NCBI RefSeq assembly: GCF_011397635.1
Contig: NC_064759.1
Location: 24,576,428 to 24,640,427, forward strand
DNA: 64,000 bases
Reading direction: 5' to 3'
Origin: Epinephelus fuscoguttatus
Lineage: Eukaryota; Chordata; Actinopteri; Perciformes; Serranidae
The notes under the pieces were generated by a model. The model was not told the DNA's origin. It did not search any database and saw nothing but the letters and a program-made list of their open reading frames with translations. Below are positions 11,930 to 22,093 of the stretch, piece by piece. The translations under genes were made by a program, and so were the position numbers. Numbering within the stretch: position 1 is the first letter of the stretch; each line of letters begins with the position of its first letter.

Positions 11930-12185
11930 GAGGTTACATGTGTAATCCTGGTTCTCTGCGTGAAGAGGCTTCCCCTCCACCCAGAAATATATTGTATCTC
12001 TATTGGAGACCTGTACCCTTGGGTCAGGTGATGTGGATAATTTCTTTAAGACAATTCACCTGTGGTCGTGGCTGACACCCTATAAACCCCTGTCAACCAC
12101 GCCCCAGTGATCTAGATCTGATTGCCTCTAGGTGCAGGGGAAGCCTCTTCACTCAGAGAACCAGGGTTACACATGTAACCTCACA
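11930..12185. repeat. 48-bp-arm hairpin at DIRS end
   Basis: 11930-11977 (gtgaggttacatgtgtaa...) and 12138-12185 (...acatgtaacctcac) are inverted copies of about 48 bases with two mismatches by eye, around a 160-base loop. The word ggttacatgtgtaaccctgg is the kind of palindromic end seen in fish DIRS/Ngaro elements. It probably forms part of the terminal and internal complementary repeat system used to close the circular intermediate. Confidence 0.8.
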
Positions 12186-12468
12186 TTCTTTATCGTTCTA
12201 GGCTTCCCCTCCACCCACAGATATATTGTATATCTATTGGAGATCTGTAAGACACAACGCAAGGGGACAGCAACTTCGAATGAGATTCCCCGCCACCAAA
12301 GTGCTCTACAAAATACACTGTGTGCCCAGTGAACTATACAAATGTACACTATATACACACCCCAGGCTAGCTGGTGCCATAAAGGCGACACGGCCTCGCA
12401 AGACGCGGTGGGGAGGCCACTCAGGGGGCCACTCAGGCTGGCCTCACAAGGAAACAATATGTCACTCA

Positions 12469-12770
12469 CTACTGCTGGGCCAAGCCAAGCACCCGCTCAC
12501 CGAGCGATATGCCTGCAGTCACATTGAACTGGTAGAATCTTGCGAATGTGAATGGGGCAGACCAGGTAGCTGCTGTGCAAATCTCATTGAGAGACGCACC
12601 GTGCCATGACGCCCTAGAAGTAGCCATGCCCCGGGTTGAATGTGCCCGCACCCTAGATGGGAAGGGCACCCCTGCCCCCAGATATGCCTGCTGGATAGTT
12701 CCCACAATCCAGTGAGAAAGACGAGCCTTGCACGCTGACGGACTTCTGCACTCAAATTCAAAATACTGCC
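12469..12770 (-). pseudogene. DIRS tyrosine recombinase, C-terminal catalytic part
   Basis: The minus-strand frame 12825-12469 encodes the end of a DIRS-type tyrosine recombinase (integrase replacement). The HxxR signature is present as RAHSTRGMATSRA. The conserved ICTAATWSAPFTFARFY block ends in the nucleophilic tyrosine. The frame then runs to a natural stop (LGLAQQ). The first catalytic arginine, expected in the SAKR-type segment upstream, is missing: the recombinase is interrupted by about 0.5 kb of unrelated sequence at 12770-13290. The N-terminal part lies beyond that. The product could not recombine DNA. Confidence 0.85.
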
Positions 12771-13290
12771 ACGAGTCGTGTCCGCCCCCCTCCCCTACAG
12801 ATTCGAGGTTGCTGGACAGCAGCACGCTGGAGACTGATTTGTTTGCTCACGGGCGGCTGCCGTGGCAGGGCTGCGTCACCGCGTCCTTGAGGTTTTCCAG
12901 CAGACCGTTCGAGCAAGTCCAGCTTCTCTGCTGCTTATGCTGCTGCCGAGATACAGCTGAGGAGGAGCCAGCTGCGAATGCTATGTACCGGGACACTGCT
13001 AATGCTGCTTGCCGTGCTGCTGTAGCTCAGTCGTAACTGTAACTGATGCAGAGACTCTACTGACTGCGTGACTGGTAGGTGGGGATGGGTGGCGCAACAG
13101 GCCAAAACACAAATTCAAAACATAAACATGATTTGCGGACCATACATTTTTTTTAAAAATGCCAATATTCTGGCTGTACTATTGTTGTCGGTGAGATCAG
13201 TATGTTATATTATCATTATTCCTTAGTCTCTGTGACATATTAGGATGATTTTACGATTATTTGCTTTAGATTTCTTACAAATAGCTCTTT
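12770..13290. other. unidentified sequence splitting the DIRS recombinase
   Basis: This 0.5-kb segment replaces the middle of the recombinase, about 100 codons in family members. It includes an AT-rich part (13100-13250) and a part with repeated gctgctg/ctgctgc words (12920-13030). No clear terminal repeats or target duplication were seen, so it could be an insertion combined with a deletion. Confidence 0.45.
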
Positions 13291-14210
13291 TAAGACTAGC
13301 TCCAAATCCGGGGGTGGGAGAGACGGCCTGGAACGCAGGCCATCAAGTCGCCTAGCACCCTTAAGGAAGTGGGAAACAAGTTTGTCTGCCTCTTCAGGCA
13401 ACTGGTAGTGTCCCATCCGAGCTGCTTTAATCACCGCCACCATAGCCCCAAGAGTCAAAGGCGACTTCCCGGCATCCAAAAGACCTTGAAGGAACTGCAG
13501 GATAAAAGGGACTGAGCAAGTCACTGGGTCAAAATGTTGCCCCACACACCAGGCTGCAAAGGCCCTCCACGTGTACATGTAGAGCGATCTTGTAAATGGT
13601 GCACGAGCCTCCTGCAGCGTACGGACCACCGAAGGAGATAACCCCATAGCTAACAATGCAGACTCCTCAGGGGCCATGCCCACAACCTGAGCCCCTGGGG
13701 AAAGGAATGAACCAGAGTCCCCCAAGCCTGGGACAGCAGATCCCGACGTACTGGGAGCTCCCACGGAGTCCCGTCCAGCAACGTTGGGATGTCCGAGAAC
13801 CAGGTCATGTGTGGCCAATGTGGGGCCACCAGAATCAGCCTCAGTCCTTCCATCCGTACCCTCTGCAGGAGGGATGGAAGAAGGACAAAGTGGGGAAAGG
13901 CATACAACAGGACGCTTGGCCATGGGTGAGCCAGAGCATCTGCTCCGAGGGGAGGATTGTCTCCCCCCAGGGAGAAGAAGAGAGCACAATGGGTTGACTC
14001 CTGTGATGCAAACAGGTCGATCTTTGCACGTCCGTAGTGGAGCCAAATCTCCATTACCACCTGAGGGTGTAGTCTCCCCCCCCGTGGGTCCGGACCTCCT
14101 CTGGACAGCAGATACATAGCTTGGTTTTCCACCCCCGGCACATGGACCACTCTCAGGAACAGAACCCTGGGGTGTGCCCAAAGCCACAGGTGGTCAACAT
14201 GTTCAATCAA
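13290..14210 (-). pseudogene. DIRS RNase H region and recombinase N-terminal domain
   Basis: Two overlapping minus-strand frames. 14210-13650 (186 residues) carries the DIRS RNase H/downstream region: FLRVVHVPGVENQA, YGRAKIDLFASQE, ADALAHPWPSVLLYAFP, and LPVRRDLLSQAWG. In the overlapping frame, 13700-13290 encodes the helical N-terminal (SAM-like) domain of the tyrosine recombinase (LSPSVVRTLQEARAPFTRS, YMYTWRAFAAWC, and a KGARR block). Frame overlap of this kind is usual in DIRS elements. The RNase H start (VTTDGSL near 14700) is cut off by the inserted element 14205-14690, with loss of about 70 residues. Confidence 0.83.
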
Positions 14211-14485
14211 TCAATCAATCAATTTTATTTATAAAGCCCAATATCACAAATCACAATTTGCCTCACAGGGCTTTACAGCATACGACATCCTTCTGTCCTT
14301 AAGACCCTCACAGCGGATAAGGAAAAACTCCCCCAAAAAAACCCTTTAACGGGGGAAAAAAAACGGTAGAAACCTCAGGAAGAGCAACTGAGGAGGGATC
14401 CCTCTTCCAGGACGGACAGACGTGCAATAGATGTCGTACAGAACAGATCAACATGATAAATTAACAGTAATCCATATGACACAGG

Positions 14486-14521
<36 letters not shown>

Positions 14522-14690
14522 TATGCAGGTAATGACAGTATCTTACAACAACATTAATGGAAGTAATAATATTATAGTTATAGTTCTGGTTACTGCGGTA
14601 CAATATGTTGAAAGTATGTATTAATACCTGGCAGTATACATGTGTGACAATAGTCATATGTGTATAATAACAGAAGAAGTATGACTAATG
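14205..14690 (-). mobile_element. interspersed retroelement 3' end inserted in DIRS
   Basis: On the minus strand this ends in a (TTGA)n tail (plus strand tcaatcaatcaatcaa at 14205-14222). The tail is preceded by a block very common in percomorph genomes (tttataaagcccaatatcac, ggctttacagcatacgac, ggaaaaactcccc). A (GA)n run lies at 14488-14520. It looks like a truncated LINE/SINE-type 3' end that integrated within the DIRS RNase H gene. The right boundary near 14690 is inferred from where DIRS coding resumes. Confidence 0.65.
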
Positions 14691-15463
14691 ACTAATGATG
14701 GCAGCAGTGACCCATCTGTCGTCACCAGTTGACGATTTGTCAGTGGACCCAGCGACTTGGCGAGATTCCTGCTGTCTTTCCACCAACGGAAAGCCACCCG
14801 CAACTGCTTGGTTACAAGCACTGTGGTATCCAGGCGACTCCTGGGACCCAAACCCAGATCCAGGATGCATCTCTGCACTGGCTGCATGTGTAGGAGAGCC
14901 AAAGGGACTGCTTGAAGTGAGGATGCCATCAGACCCAGAAGGCGGAGACACTGCCTCCATGTGACCCCGGCCCCCAGCCTGAATAGAGAGAGACCGGACC
15001 TGAGAGACAGCTGCCTCTCCTCTGTCAGGCAAAGTAGACCAGCCTGGGAATCTATAACTAGGCCCAGGAACTGTGTCTTTTGAGATGGCTCCTGACTGCT
15101 CTTCTCTAGGTTGAGATGCAGGCCAAGGTGCTGGATGTGGTCCAGGAGGATAGTCAGATGTGCCTGTCACTGAGCCTCTGAATGTGCACACAGGAGCCAA
15201 TAATCTAAATAATTCAATATTCATATCCCTTTCTGCCATAGAGATGCCAGAACCACCTGCATGCACCTTATTAAGGCACACGGAGCCAGAGAGATACAGA
15301 ACAGCAGGACTTGGAACTCGTATTCCCTACCGTCGAACACAAAGCGGAGAAAACGCCAATGCCTGTTCCAGATTGGAATTTGAAAGTAGGCCTCCTTCAG
15401 ATCTATTTTTGTGAACCAGTCCCCTTTGTTGATGGACTGTCTCATCCGGGGAATCGTCAACAT
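14690..15463 (-). pseudogene. DIRS reverse transcriptase, frameshifted, YLDY active site
   Basis: Minus strand. Motif A lies in the first open piece (15463-15221: DWFTKIDLKEAYFQIPI), and motif B is degraded (CISLAPCALIR). After a frame break the active-site loop at 15211-15200 reads Y-L-D-Y where DIRS and other RTs have YxDD, so one of the two metal-binding aspartates is lost. Further on come the conserved LLGLM/ASSLQAVPLALLHMQPVQR and AFRWWKDSRNL blocks (14929-14700). The RT would copy RNA for the element but is inactive here. Confidence 0.83.
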
Positions 15464-17004
15464 TTTGCAAGGCAGCCGCCTGAGATTTAGATCTCAGACC
15501 CCTGAGAGAAGACGGAGGCTTAGGCTTGCCTCCGCTTCTACCCACTTTGCCTCTGGCGGCTCCTCTGGCTGCACTGGCACGACTGCGGCGAGCATCCAGA
15601 GTAGCCCTCAGGCCCCCAGTTGATCCAAGTGCCTGTGTAGGCCCCTCGACCCTTTTACCCCAAGACTGACCAGACCACCTGGGCTTGGCCTTGGGGGTCA
15701 GTGCACTGGAGACCTCCTTAGCACAACGGCGGGCCTCCTGTGCCTGTTGTAAGAGTAGTGGCACCAGGCCCAAACATGGCAGTCGGTATGACCAGCAACT
15801 TCAGGAGGGCCCCTTTGTCCTCTGCCTGATCTGGACAAATACAGCTGGCGCCTGGAAACCCAGAATGACGACATGCCCTTCCCGGTGGTCAGTGTCTGCT
15901 CTTTCATCAGTGATGACAACATAGATGAAACGAGCTGTATCTCAGAAATAAGATGGGCATCAGCCCCAGTGCTCAGCTGACATACCAACTTCTGCTGGTA
16001 CAGCGCTAAGACGGACCCGGTATTGCCACTTGAGTCTGAACTGCCATAGACCTGTGCAGTCTGGCTAGTGAGGCATCCAGCATTTTGCTGTCGCCTGATG
16101 GAGTAGCTGGCCCTAACACGGAGCTGGCTGTAAATAAGAGGGCAGAAAGTGACTGACTGGCCTAGCTGAGGCAAAGAACCACAGCCCACCTTCTCCTTAT
16201 CCTGCATGGCAGACATCCGTCTGGTGGTAGCAGTAAAGGAAAGCTTCGCCGTGGGATTCTCAAATGTCTTGTGCATCAAGTCTCCCACATCTGGCAGGAG
16301 AGGCACTGCAAAAGGCACCTCCATATCAGGGAGATCATCATCCTCATCAAAGCGTGAGGGGGAGGAGCTTGACCTAATACTGGTCTGAGCTCCAAGGCCT
16401 GAGATGCCCTCTCAATCAAGCTTCTGAATTTCTGGCGCTTACTTTCTTTGGTCTCACTCTCCTCAATCATCCCGTCAGCATCTGCATCATCCGATAGCCC
16501 TAATGCATCAACTTTCTCCTCCACATCCTCCTGGTCATCAGCTCTGATTCTGTCACCAGGCAAGAAGGACCTGGGTGGGGACTTGGGGCAGGAATCTACA
16601 AAGACGCTGCCTCCAAAATCCCCCATCTTGAGGCGCTTAGGCTGCTGGGGCACTACAGATGGTGTAAACTCTCTTTGCCACCTACGCTTCGCCCTAAACA
16701 TGCAAAGCCGAGCCTCTAAGGATCATGCTGGCAGAATAGAACAATCCATACAGAAGGACGGATTGTCAACTGCCGCAACAGCATGTTCCCCCCCCAAACA
16801 ATGCACACACACATCATGCCCATCCTCAATGGGCAACTGAACCCCACACACCACGCAAAACGATAACCCCGCCCTCGCGAGATCACCACGCGGAAGTTTT
16901 TGACAACACAGAAGCTTTCTCTCCCAGCACGCCTGCTGCCAGACTTTTACTGGCAAAACTGTGGGATTGTGGAATGTACTGTGTGTGAATGGTGCAACAT
17001 ACAA
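15327..17004 (-). pseudogene. DIRS Gag-like region, frameshifted
   Basis: Read on the minus strand from about 17004. A cysteine/histidine block (FCVVCGVQLPIEDGHD, then CVHCLG, EHA, CMDC) matches the N-terminal motif of fish DIRS Gag proteins. An acidic linker (RADDQEDVEEKVD), a middle part (16324-15698) and a basic C-terminal part (15773-15327, SRASAARGAARGKVGRSGG) follow in different frames. At least three frame changes separate them. The likely role was particle formation and RNA binding. Confidence 0.7.
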
Positions 17005-17485
17005 ACAAAGGGACAGCCAGCAACCTTAATAACACACAAACTCCTTCTCAACGCCCCCGTGGACAAAGAAGAGAGTTCTGTGTTGATAACATGACGAAAA
17101 TCCCCGCACGGGGACAAAACGCTAGACACTGGATCTGACAGAAGCCCTTCGCTATCAACAAACTCACGGATCCTTCTCCCCTCACCCAAACAGGACCGGC
17201 ACGGAAGCCTCTCCACAGAGACAATATGCCAAGACCGAGAGTGCGACAGCAAGGACAGTATTTGCAAAGCGCAACACAGCCACCGTTAGAGGCAACCACC
17301 CTCTCTCAAACCCTGTGAGGTAAGCAGCACAGACTGTGTATTTGTTAGCCTTGCTAAACGAAAGTTTTCTTTTTGTGTAAAGGTTGAAGATAGAATTGTC
17401 TCAAAGAAGCACAGTGACAGACGCCACGCTGCTCCAAGCGGAATCAGAAAAATCACTGGGGCTGCTGTCAGCCACGACCACAGGT

Positions 17486-17592
17486 GGATTGTCTTAAAGA
17501 AATTATCCACGTCACCTGACCCAAGGGTTCAGGTCTCCAATAGAGATATATACAATATATCTCTGGGTGGAGGGGAAGCCTAGAATGATCGA
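17486..17592. repeat. right inverted terminal repeat of DIRS element
   Basis: The reverse complement reads tctaggcttcccctccaccc, then agatatattgtat, ctattggagacct, cttgggtcaggtgacgtgg, and on to ctgtggtcgtggctgaca. It matches 11962-12088 read forward and, in its first 45 bases, 12190-12240. Inverted rather than direct terminal repeats are a DIRS hallmark. Confidence 0.85.
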
Positions 17593-18531
17593 GAACTTCT
17601 AGTATACATTCAATTTTTGTAAAGAACTTTGTTCTGGTGTCTTTATATGAGCCACAGATAGGAAGAAATGTTTCTCTGTCTCCACCAGTCTCTGAGGACA
17701 GAGCTGACACAGCCTGTCTTCTCTAGTCAGTGGCAGTGCCAGTCTCTATGGCCAGGCTGTAATCCCTGAGTCTGTACATATTCAGTATGTTATCATTTTC
17801 TGATCTATCTATCCTTTGAAACACTTAACCCTCTGCGGTACAGAACCACGCTGGCGCATCAAAATCACGTGACTGATTTGAGACGACGTAGCAGCAACAC
17901 GCATGCCACACTAAGTCTCTGTTTCATTTTGTGTGGAAAGTGCAAACTTCAACTTCAAACAAAGTAGTCAAAAATGGCCAATTACCCCCTAGACCCCATA
18001 GGCGTACAAACAGTAGCTGAGACATTTGATTTTTGTTTTTTAGTATATGCTTAAACTTGAACTGTCTTTTTATTCAGAACCACAGAATTTCCTGAACTTT
18101 CCGTTGATGAAAAAAGACTCTATGACAAAGGATCGATCTTGCATAGCCTGAGTGTCAGACTGAAGCTCCCAGAACCTTCAGTCTGACATTGCCTCCATTG
18201 AAGGCGATTTACAAGGGGAAGGGAATTTGATTTTTCCCTAACCAATCAGGAGAGATCAACAACTCACCCAGAATCTGACGTCATTAGTATCCATGCATCG
18301 GGGGTGCCGAAAACAAGCGACCATTGCCCGTTTAAAGTGTCTCCGTCGTCGTGCACGCCCAGCTGCATCGCCGTCAAATCCAGTTTAGCAGCTTCCTTAA
18401 TTTGGTCCTCCATTAACGCGAGTAGTGGCGAAATACCTCTATAGCATCGTTAATGTGGTCTGTAGCATCTGTAGCGATCGCCATTGTTGCTATCCTCACC
18501 AGTTACCCACCGGCGTACAGCTTGACATCAG
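17593..18531. other. intergenic, small perfect hairpin, no gene seen
   Basis: No coding evidence. 18153-18165 and 18176-18188 (tgtcagactgaag / cttcagtctgaca) form a perfect 13-bp stem with a 10-base loop. The sequence around 18190-18350 (CCAATCAGGAG-type stretch) looks like old MITE sequence. The flank at 18490-18531 is where the RLE retrotransposon copy breaks off. Confidence 0.5.
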
Positions 18532-19644
18532 GACAAACTGAATTACTAAGCTCCTATCCTTAACACCTTCTGAATTCACCTGTCTTCGTTTCCCTTCGAT
18601 GCCTGCAGCTAAACATTTCAACACCTGATTATGTCGCCATGTATATCGGCCTTGTGACAAGCTAACTTTGCAACCTGACAAAATATGCTTTAAAGTTGCG
18701 GTACGTGAACACAATGGGCATGACGGGTCCTCATTTACCCACAGTTTTAGGTTCTGGGGGGTTGGTAAGACATCGTATGTAGCCCCTATCAGGAATCTAA
18801 TACGATTCTCCTCCATACTCCACAGGTCCCTCCAACTAAGCTTCCTCTTCTCTACACTTTCCCAATTCAACCACTGTCCCTGTTTAGCCTGGGCCACTAC
18901 CTTTGCACCCCTTACTATCTCTTCCTGTCTGCCTATCTGTTCTACAACCAGCTTTCTTTTATCTTTGAGGCCTGCTGTATTCCATACCGGTTTACCTGAG
19001 CCAAGCCCCAGGCCTCCCCGGCCAAACTGAACATTACCTACAATCTCTGCATGCCTAAGAGCTGCCTCTGCCTCCTGAACTGCCGATCTTGGGTTCCACT
19101 TCCTCCCCTTGGTTGGATTTGGAACCACACTCCTAACTACCACATCCTTACTCCCAGATAACAAGAGCTCTGTCCTGACCTTGGTACATTTAAATTCCTC
19201 TGTTAAACTAGATACTGGCAGCTGAAGTATCCCTTTTCCATACAATGCAACACTACTTAGGCACCTAGGAGCGCCCAACCACTTCCTAATGTAGGAGCTA
19301 ACCAACCTTTCAATTCTCTCCACAACAGTTATTGGAATTTCATAAATTGACAGTGGCCACATTAACCTAGGATATAGCCCAAATTGCAAACACCAGAACT
19401 TCAGCTTTCCTGGAAGTTCTGATTTATCTATTCTATCCAATCCTTCAGCCACATCTTTTCTAAATTTCACCACCTGTTCCTTATCATTCAACTCTACATT
19501 GTACAACCTACCTAAGCTCTTTACTGACTTTTCCCTAATTGTTGGGATGTCCTCGTCATCTATGACAAACTTCCTATCACTTAATTTCCCTCTACATATC
19601 GAGATGCTTCTAGATTTACAGGCTTGATTTTCATGCTGGCCCAC
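18532..19644 (-). pseudogene. RLE retrotransposon: RT thumb to zinc knuckle (third frame)
   Basis: About 370 residues continue from the RT after a one-base loss near 19610 (aagcctgtaaatct, where the sister copies have aagccaagtaagtct). The order is the thumb region (KSRSIS, IREKSVKSLGRLYN), helical segments (LKFWCLQFGLYPRLMWPLS, VERIERLVSSYIRKWLGAP), and basic K/R blocks. Then come RKLSWRDLWSMEENRIRFL and a zinc knuckle (CPLC...LKHILSGCK) before the sequence departs from the family at 18532. The endonuclease seen in the other copies is absent. Confidence 0.82.
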
Positions 19645-20258
19645 TTGAGGTTCTTATTTACCTTCTCTAGTAGCCTCTTTGTACATGGCATTGTTGTGGT
19701 CACCAGTGTCATGTCATCCATGTAAGCCCTAACTGGTGGAAGATGCAACCCATTCTGCCGTCTCTCCCCACCTACCACCCACTTAGAAGCCCTGATGATT
19801 ACTTCCATTGCCATAGTAAATGCTAACGGAGAAATTGTACACCCTGCCATGATGCCTATTTCTAGCCTCTGCCAACCTGTTGTGAAACCTGCTGTACTTA
19901 GACACAACCTAATATCCTGAAAGTATGCTTTCACTAAGTTAACAACTACCTGTGGCACTCTGAAGTAGTCAAACGCACTCCAAATGAGGCTGTGCGGAAC
20001 TGAACCAAACGCATTTGCAAGATCTAAAAATACTACATGTAGGTCCCTTTTGTTAATCTTCGCTGCCTGAATCTGGTGCCAGATCATGCTAGTATGCTCT
20101 AAACACCCTGAAAAACCTGCTATTCCTGCCTTCTGCACCATGGTATCTATTAAGCTATTCCTTTCTAAGTAACTAGCTAGTCTCTGCGCTACTACACTAA
20201 AGAAAATCTTCCCCTCCACATTCAAGAGAGAAATCATCCGGAACTGGCTAAGGTCCAC
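19581..20258 (-). pseudogene. RLE retrotransposon: reverse transcriptase core (second frame)
   Basis: 225 residues covering the RT fingers and palm. It opens with FRMISLLNVEGKIFF (motif 1), then a finger block (KAGIAGFSGCLEHTSMIW). Motif A with the first catalytic Asp is FLDLANAFGSVPH, motif B is MAGCTISPLAFTMAME, and motif C is YMDDMTLV with both aspartates intact. The RT core residues are therefore conserved although the gene is broken at both ends by frameshifts. Wording is closest to the R2/NeSL/Utopia-type RTs that fish annotations call R2-like. Confidence 0.85.
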
Positions 20259-21526
20259 AGACTCCTTCTCCTTAGGAATGAGGACACCCCTGCCCTACGC
20301 CATGCTCTTGGTATAATTTGTTTTTCCCAAACTATTCTTAGCTGTTTCCACAAAAATTTAAGGGTATCAGGCGCACTTTTATAAACCCGGTAGGGGACTC
20401 CATTAGGCCCTGGGGCCGAAGAAGCCTTTGCACGCCTGACCACCTCCTGAACTTCCTTCCACCTAGGTGGCCTGACATCCATCTCATGCTCTATCCCTCC
20501 TAATGGAGGGATATCAGGTGGGAAACCTACTATCCTATTCTTCTCCAAATCTGAATATGTGTTTCTCAAATATTCCTCAACCTCTAACCTTTCTGCTTTA
20601 AGCTGCCCTCCCTTTTCCTGGCTGAACAATCCTTTAACAAACTTAAAAGGGTCCCTGAAAAAACCTGTCCTAGCATATTCCTTCTTCCTCCTCTTTTTCC
20701 TGAGATGCTCTGCCCTTTTAAGAACTGCTAGCCTGCTTCTCAACTCCGCTTTCAACACATTAATTCCCTCCCTTTCTTCTTCTGTAGCCTTTTCCCACTG
20801 CTTTCTTAACTGTCTTCTTTCCTTGACTAACTTCTCTATTTCTCTCTGCCGCCTAGACTTACCTGACTGTACCCTCTCACTCCTCTTTCTCTCATGCACC
20901 CCAAACCTCTCTACACCATATGAATACATTATATCTCCCATCTTTTCTAACCTTTCTATTGCATTTCCTCTAAGCCTACTCAAGATTACTGACAAATCTC
21001 TATTAACTATCTCCCATTCTTTACTGTCATTTGCTCTAGGCCATCTAACTCTAACCTTTTGCTCCATGGTTCTCTCTCTGGCTAGCATACTGGCCTCAGT
21101 GTCACCTGCATCCTCTCTTACTACCCCCTCCTCCTCAGTGGCAGCGTTACTGATATCCTGCGAACTGTGGTTTTCTACCTGCCACTGGACTTCATCCGAC
21201 TGACTCGACTGACTTCTTAGGAAGTACTGATCAATGCGGCTACTCTGCCCTTTCTTTGCCACACACTTTTTCTTTCCCTGATGAGTTCTGAGACCTTTCA
21301 CTGATGTTACTTTCTGCCAGCCGCAAGGACAAACCTGAAGCATCTTGTTCTCAACTGTGCTACTTTTATCCTCTACAGATGCACTCACCTTGCCCTGAGT
21401 GCTGCTAATTCTAGCACTGGTGGATAGGTCCGTGCCCCTATCCTTCACTGAGTCACAGATCCAAGTCATAGTCGTGTCCGTTCCAATGTCTGTTACCGTG
21501 TAATCCACCTGTGAGTCATCTTCCAC
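20234..21526 (-). pseudogene. RLE retrotransposon: N-terminal zinc-finger region (first frame)
   Basis: 430 residues. A CPCGWQ...LRTHQGKKKC zinc-finger-like motif (about residues 90-112) may bind target DNA, as N-terminal fingers do in the R2 group. An acidic linker comes next, then a long highly charged helical stretch (about 200-300; REIEKLVKERRQLRKQWEK, LRKKRRKKEYAR) likely to be coiled coil or RNA-binding. The RT entry motif SSAPGPNGVPYRVYKSAP follows, and the frame breaks right after IIPRAWRRA. The start codon at 21526 is the first Met of the frame and is not otherwise supported. Confidence 0.78.
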
Positions 21527-21754
21527 CCCTGCTCTCGCTGACTCCTGGGGTATTTTTCCTATGTTGGCTGTAGCTAATTTTTGGTTGTAGTAAGGCTGCT
21601 AGGCCTCACCACTGCTACCATGGGTTGCTAACCCATGCCAGCACCATTGGGGACTTTTCACTCCTGTCAGCTGTCTTTCCAAGCGGTCACATGGTCTTTC
21701 CCTTGTTGTCAGCTGCCCTGTTCACAGCAGTCACTAGCTGGGCTAGTTCTGAAT

Positions 21755-22093
21755 TCAAATAAACACAAGAAGTTTGTGCTCTAAAAAAAAAAAAAAATCA
21801 TCATCATCATCATAATCATCTACTTCTCCTGCATCCAGAGGATCATCAGAATCATCCATGTAGGCAGGGATGATGAAATCTGGATATTTCTCCCCATTCT
21901 CTGCCTCCTTCTTCTGATTGAAGTGGATTTGCGCAGTTTGTCGGGGTGTCATCATGTTCAACATGTGAGCCTGTTGAAGACCAGTCACAAGAGTCTGTTC
22001 GTCCAGCGCCCTCTGGCACTGCCTCCTCAGCATGGGGATACTGGTGTTCCAGTATGAGAGACCATTAAAGGAGGAAGTGGTTGTCTTAAACAT
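21755..22093 (-). CDS. unrecognised ORF with acidic Asp-rich tail
   Basis: 112 residues on the minus strand. The body (SYWNTSIPMLRRQCQRALDE, NMMTPRQTAQIHFNQKK) looks protein-like, and the C-terminus is acidic (DDSDDPLDAGEVDDYDDDDD, coded by atcatcatc repeats at 21797-21830). The last residues read through the A-run at 21783-21796 and are unlikely to be native. I do not recognise the family. Its position just 5' of the RLE element and the lack of introns suggest a transposon accessory protein or a processed gene fragment. Low confidence that it is expressed. Confidence 0.35.
   Translation of the reverse strand: MFKTTTSSFNGLSYWNTSIPMLRRQCQRALDEQTLVTGLQQAHMLNMMTPRQTAQIHFNQKKEAENGEKYPDFIIPAYMDDSDDPLDAGEVDDYDDDDDFFFFLEHKLLVFI

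Larger units (their letters stand above)
11930..17592 (-). mobile_element. DIRS-type tyrosine-recombinase retrotransposon, decayed
   Basis: A 5.7-kb element read on the minus strand: Gag with cysteine motifs (about 17000 to 15330), RT (15463-14690), RNase H/methyltransferase-like region (14210-13650), and tyrosine recombinase in two parts (13650-13290 and 12770-12469). Its ends are inverted, not direct: aggcttcccctccaccca followed by tattgtat...ctattggagacct reads inward from both 11962 and 17580. A third copy at 12199-12245 resembles the internal complementary region of DIRS elements. Overlapping frames for RNase H and recombinase are also typical. It is broken by frameshifts, an active-site change and two insertions. 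Confidence 0.88.
18532..21782 (-). mobile_element. RLE-type non-LTR retrotransposon, longest copy
   Basis: The longest of three copies of this LINE family in the window, on the minus strand. It has a 5' leader (about 21780-21530), an N-terminal zinc-finger/coiled-coil region, RT, and C-terminal zinc knuckle. Identity with the two plus-strand copies stops abruptly at 18532 (cagtttgtc), before the endonuclease and 3' UTR. So the 3' end is missing, unlike normal 5' truncation. Two single-base frameshifts (near 20250 and 19600) split the gene into three frames. Confidence 0.85.

Noticed and set aside
13784-14119. Plus-strand frames overlapping the DIRS region (13656-13997, 13784-14119)
   Set aside because: They are antisense shadows of the minus-strand RNase H and recombinase frames.
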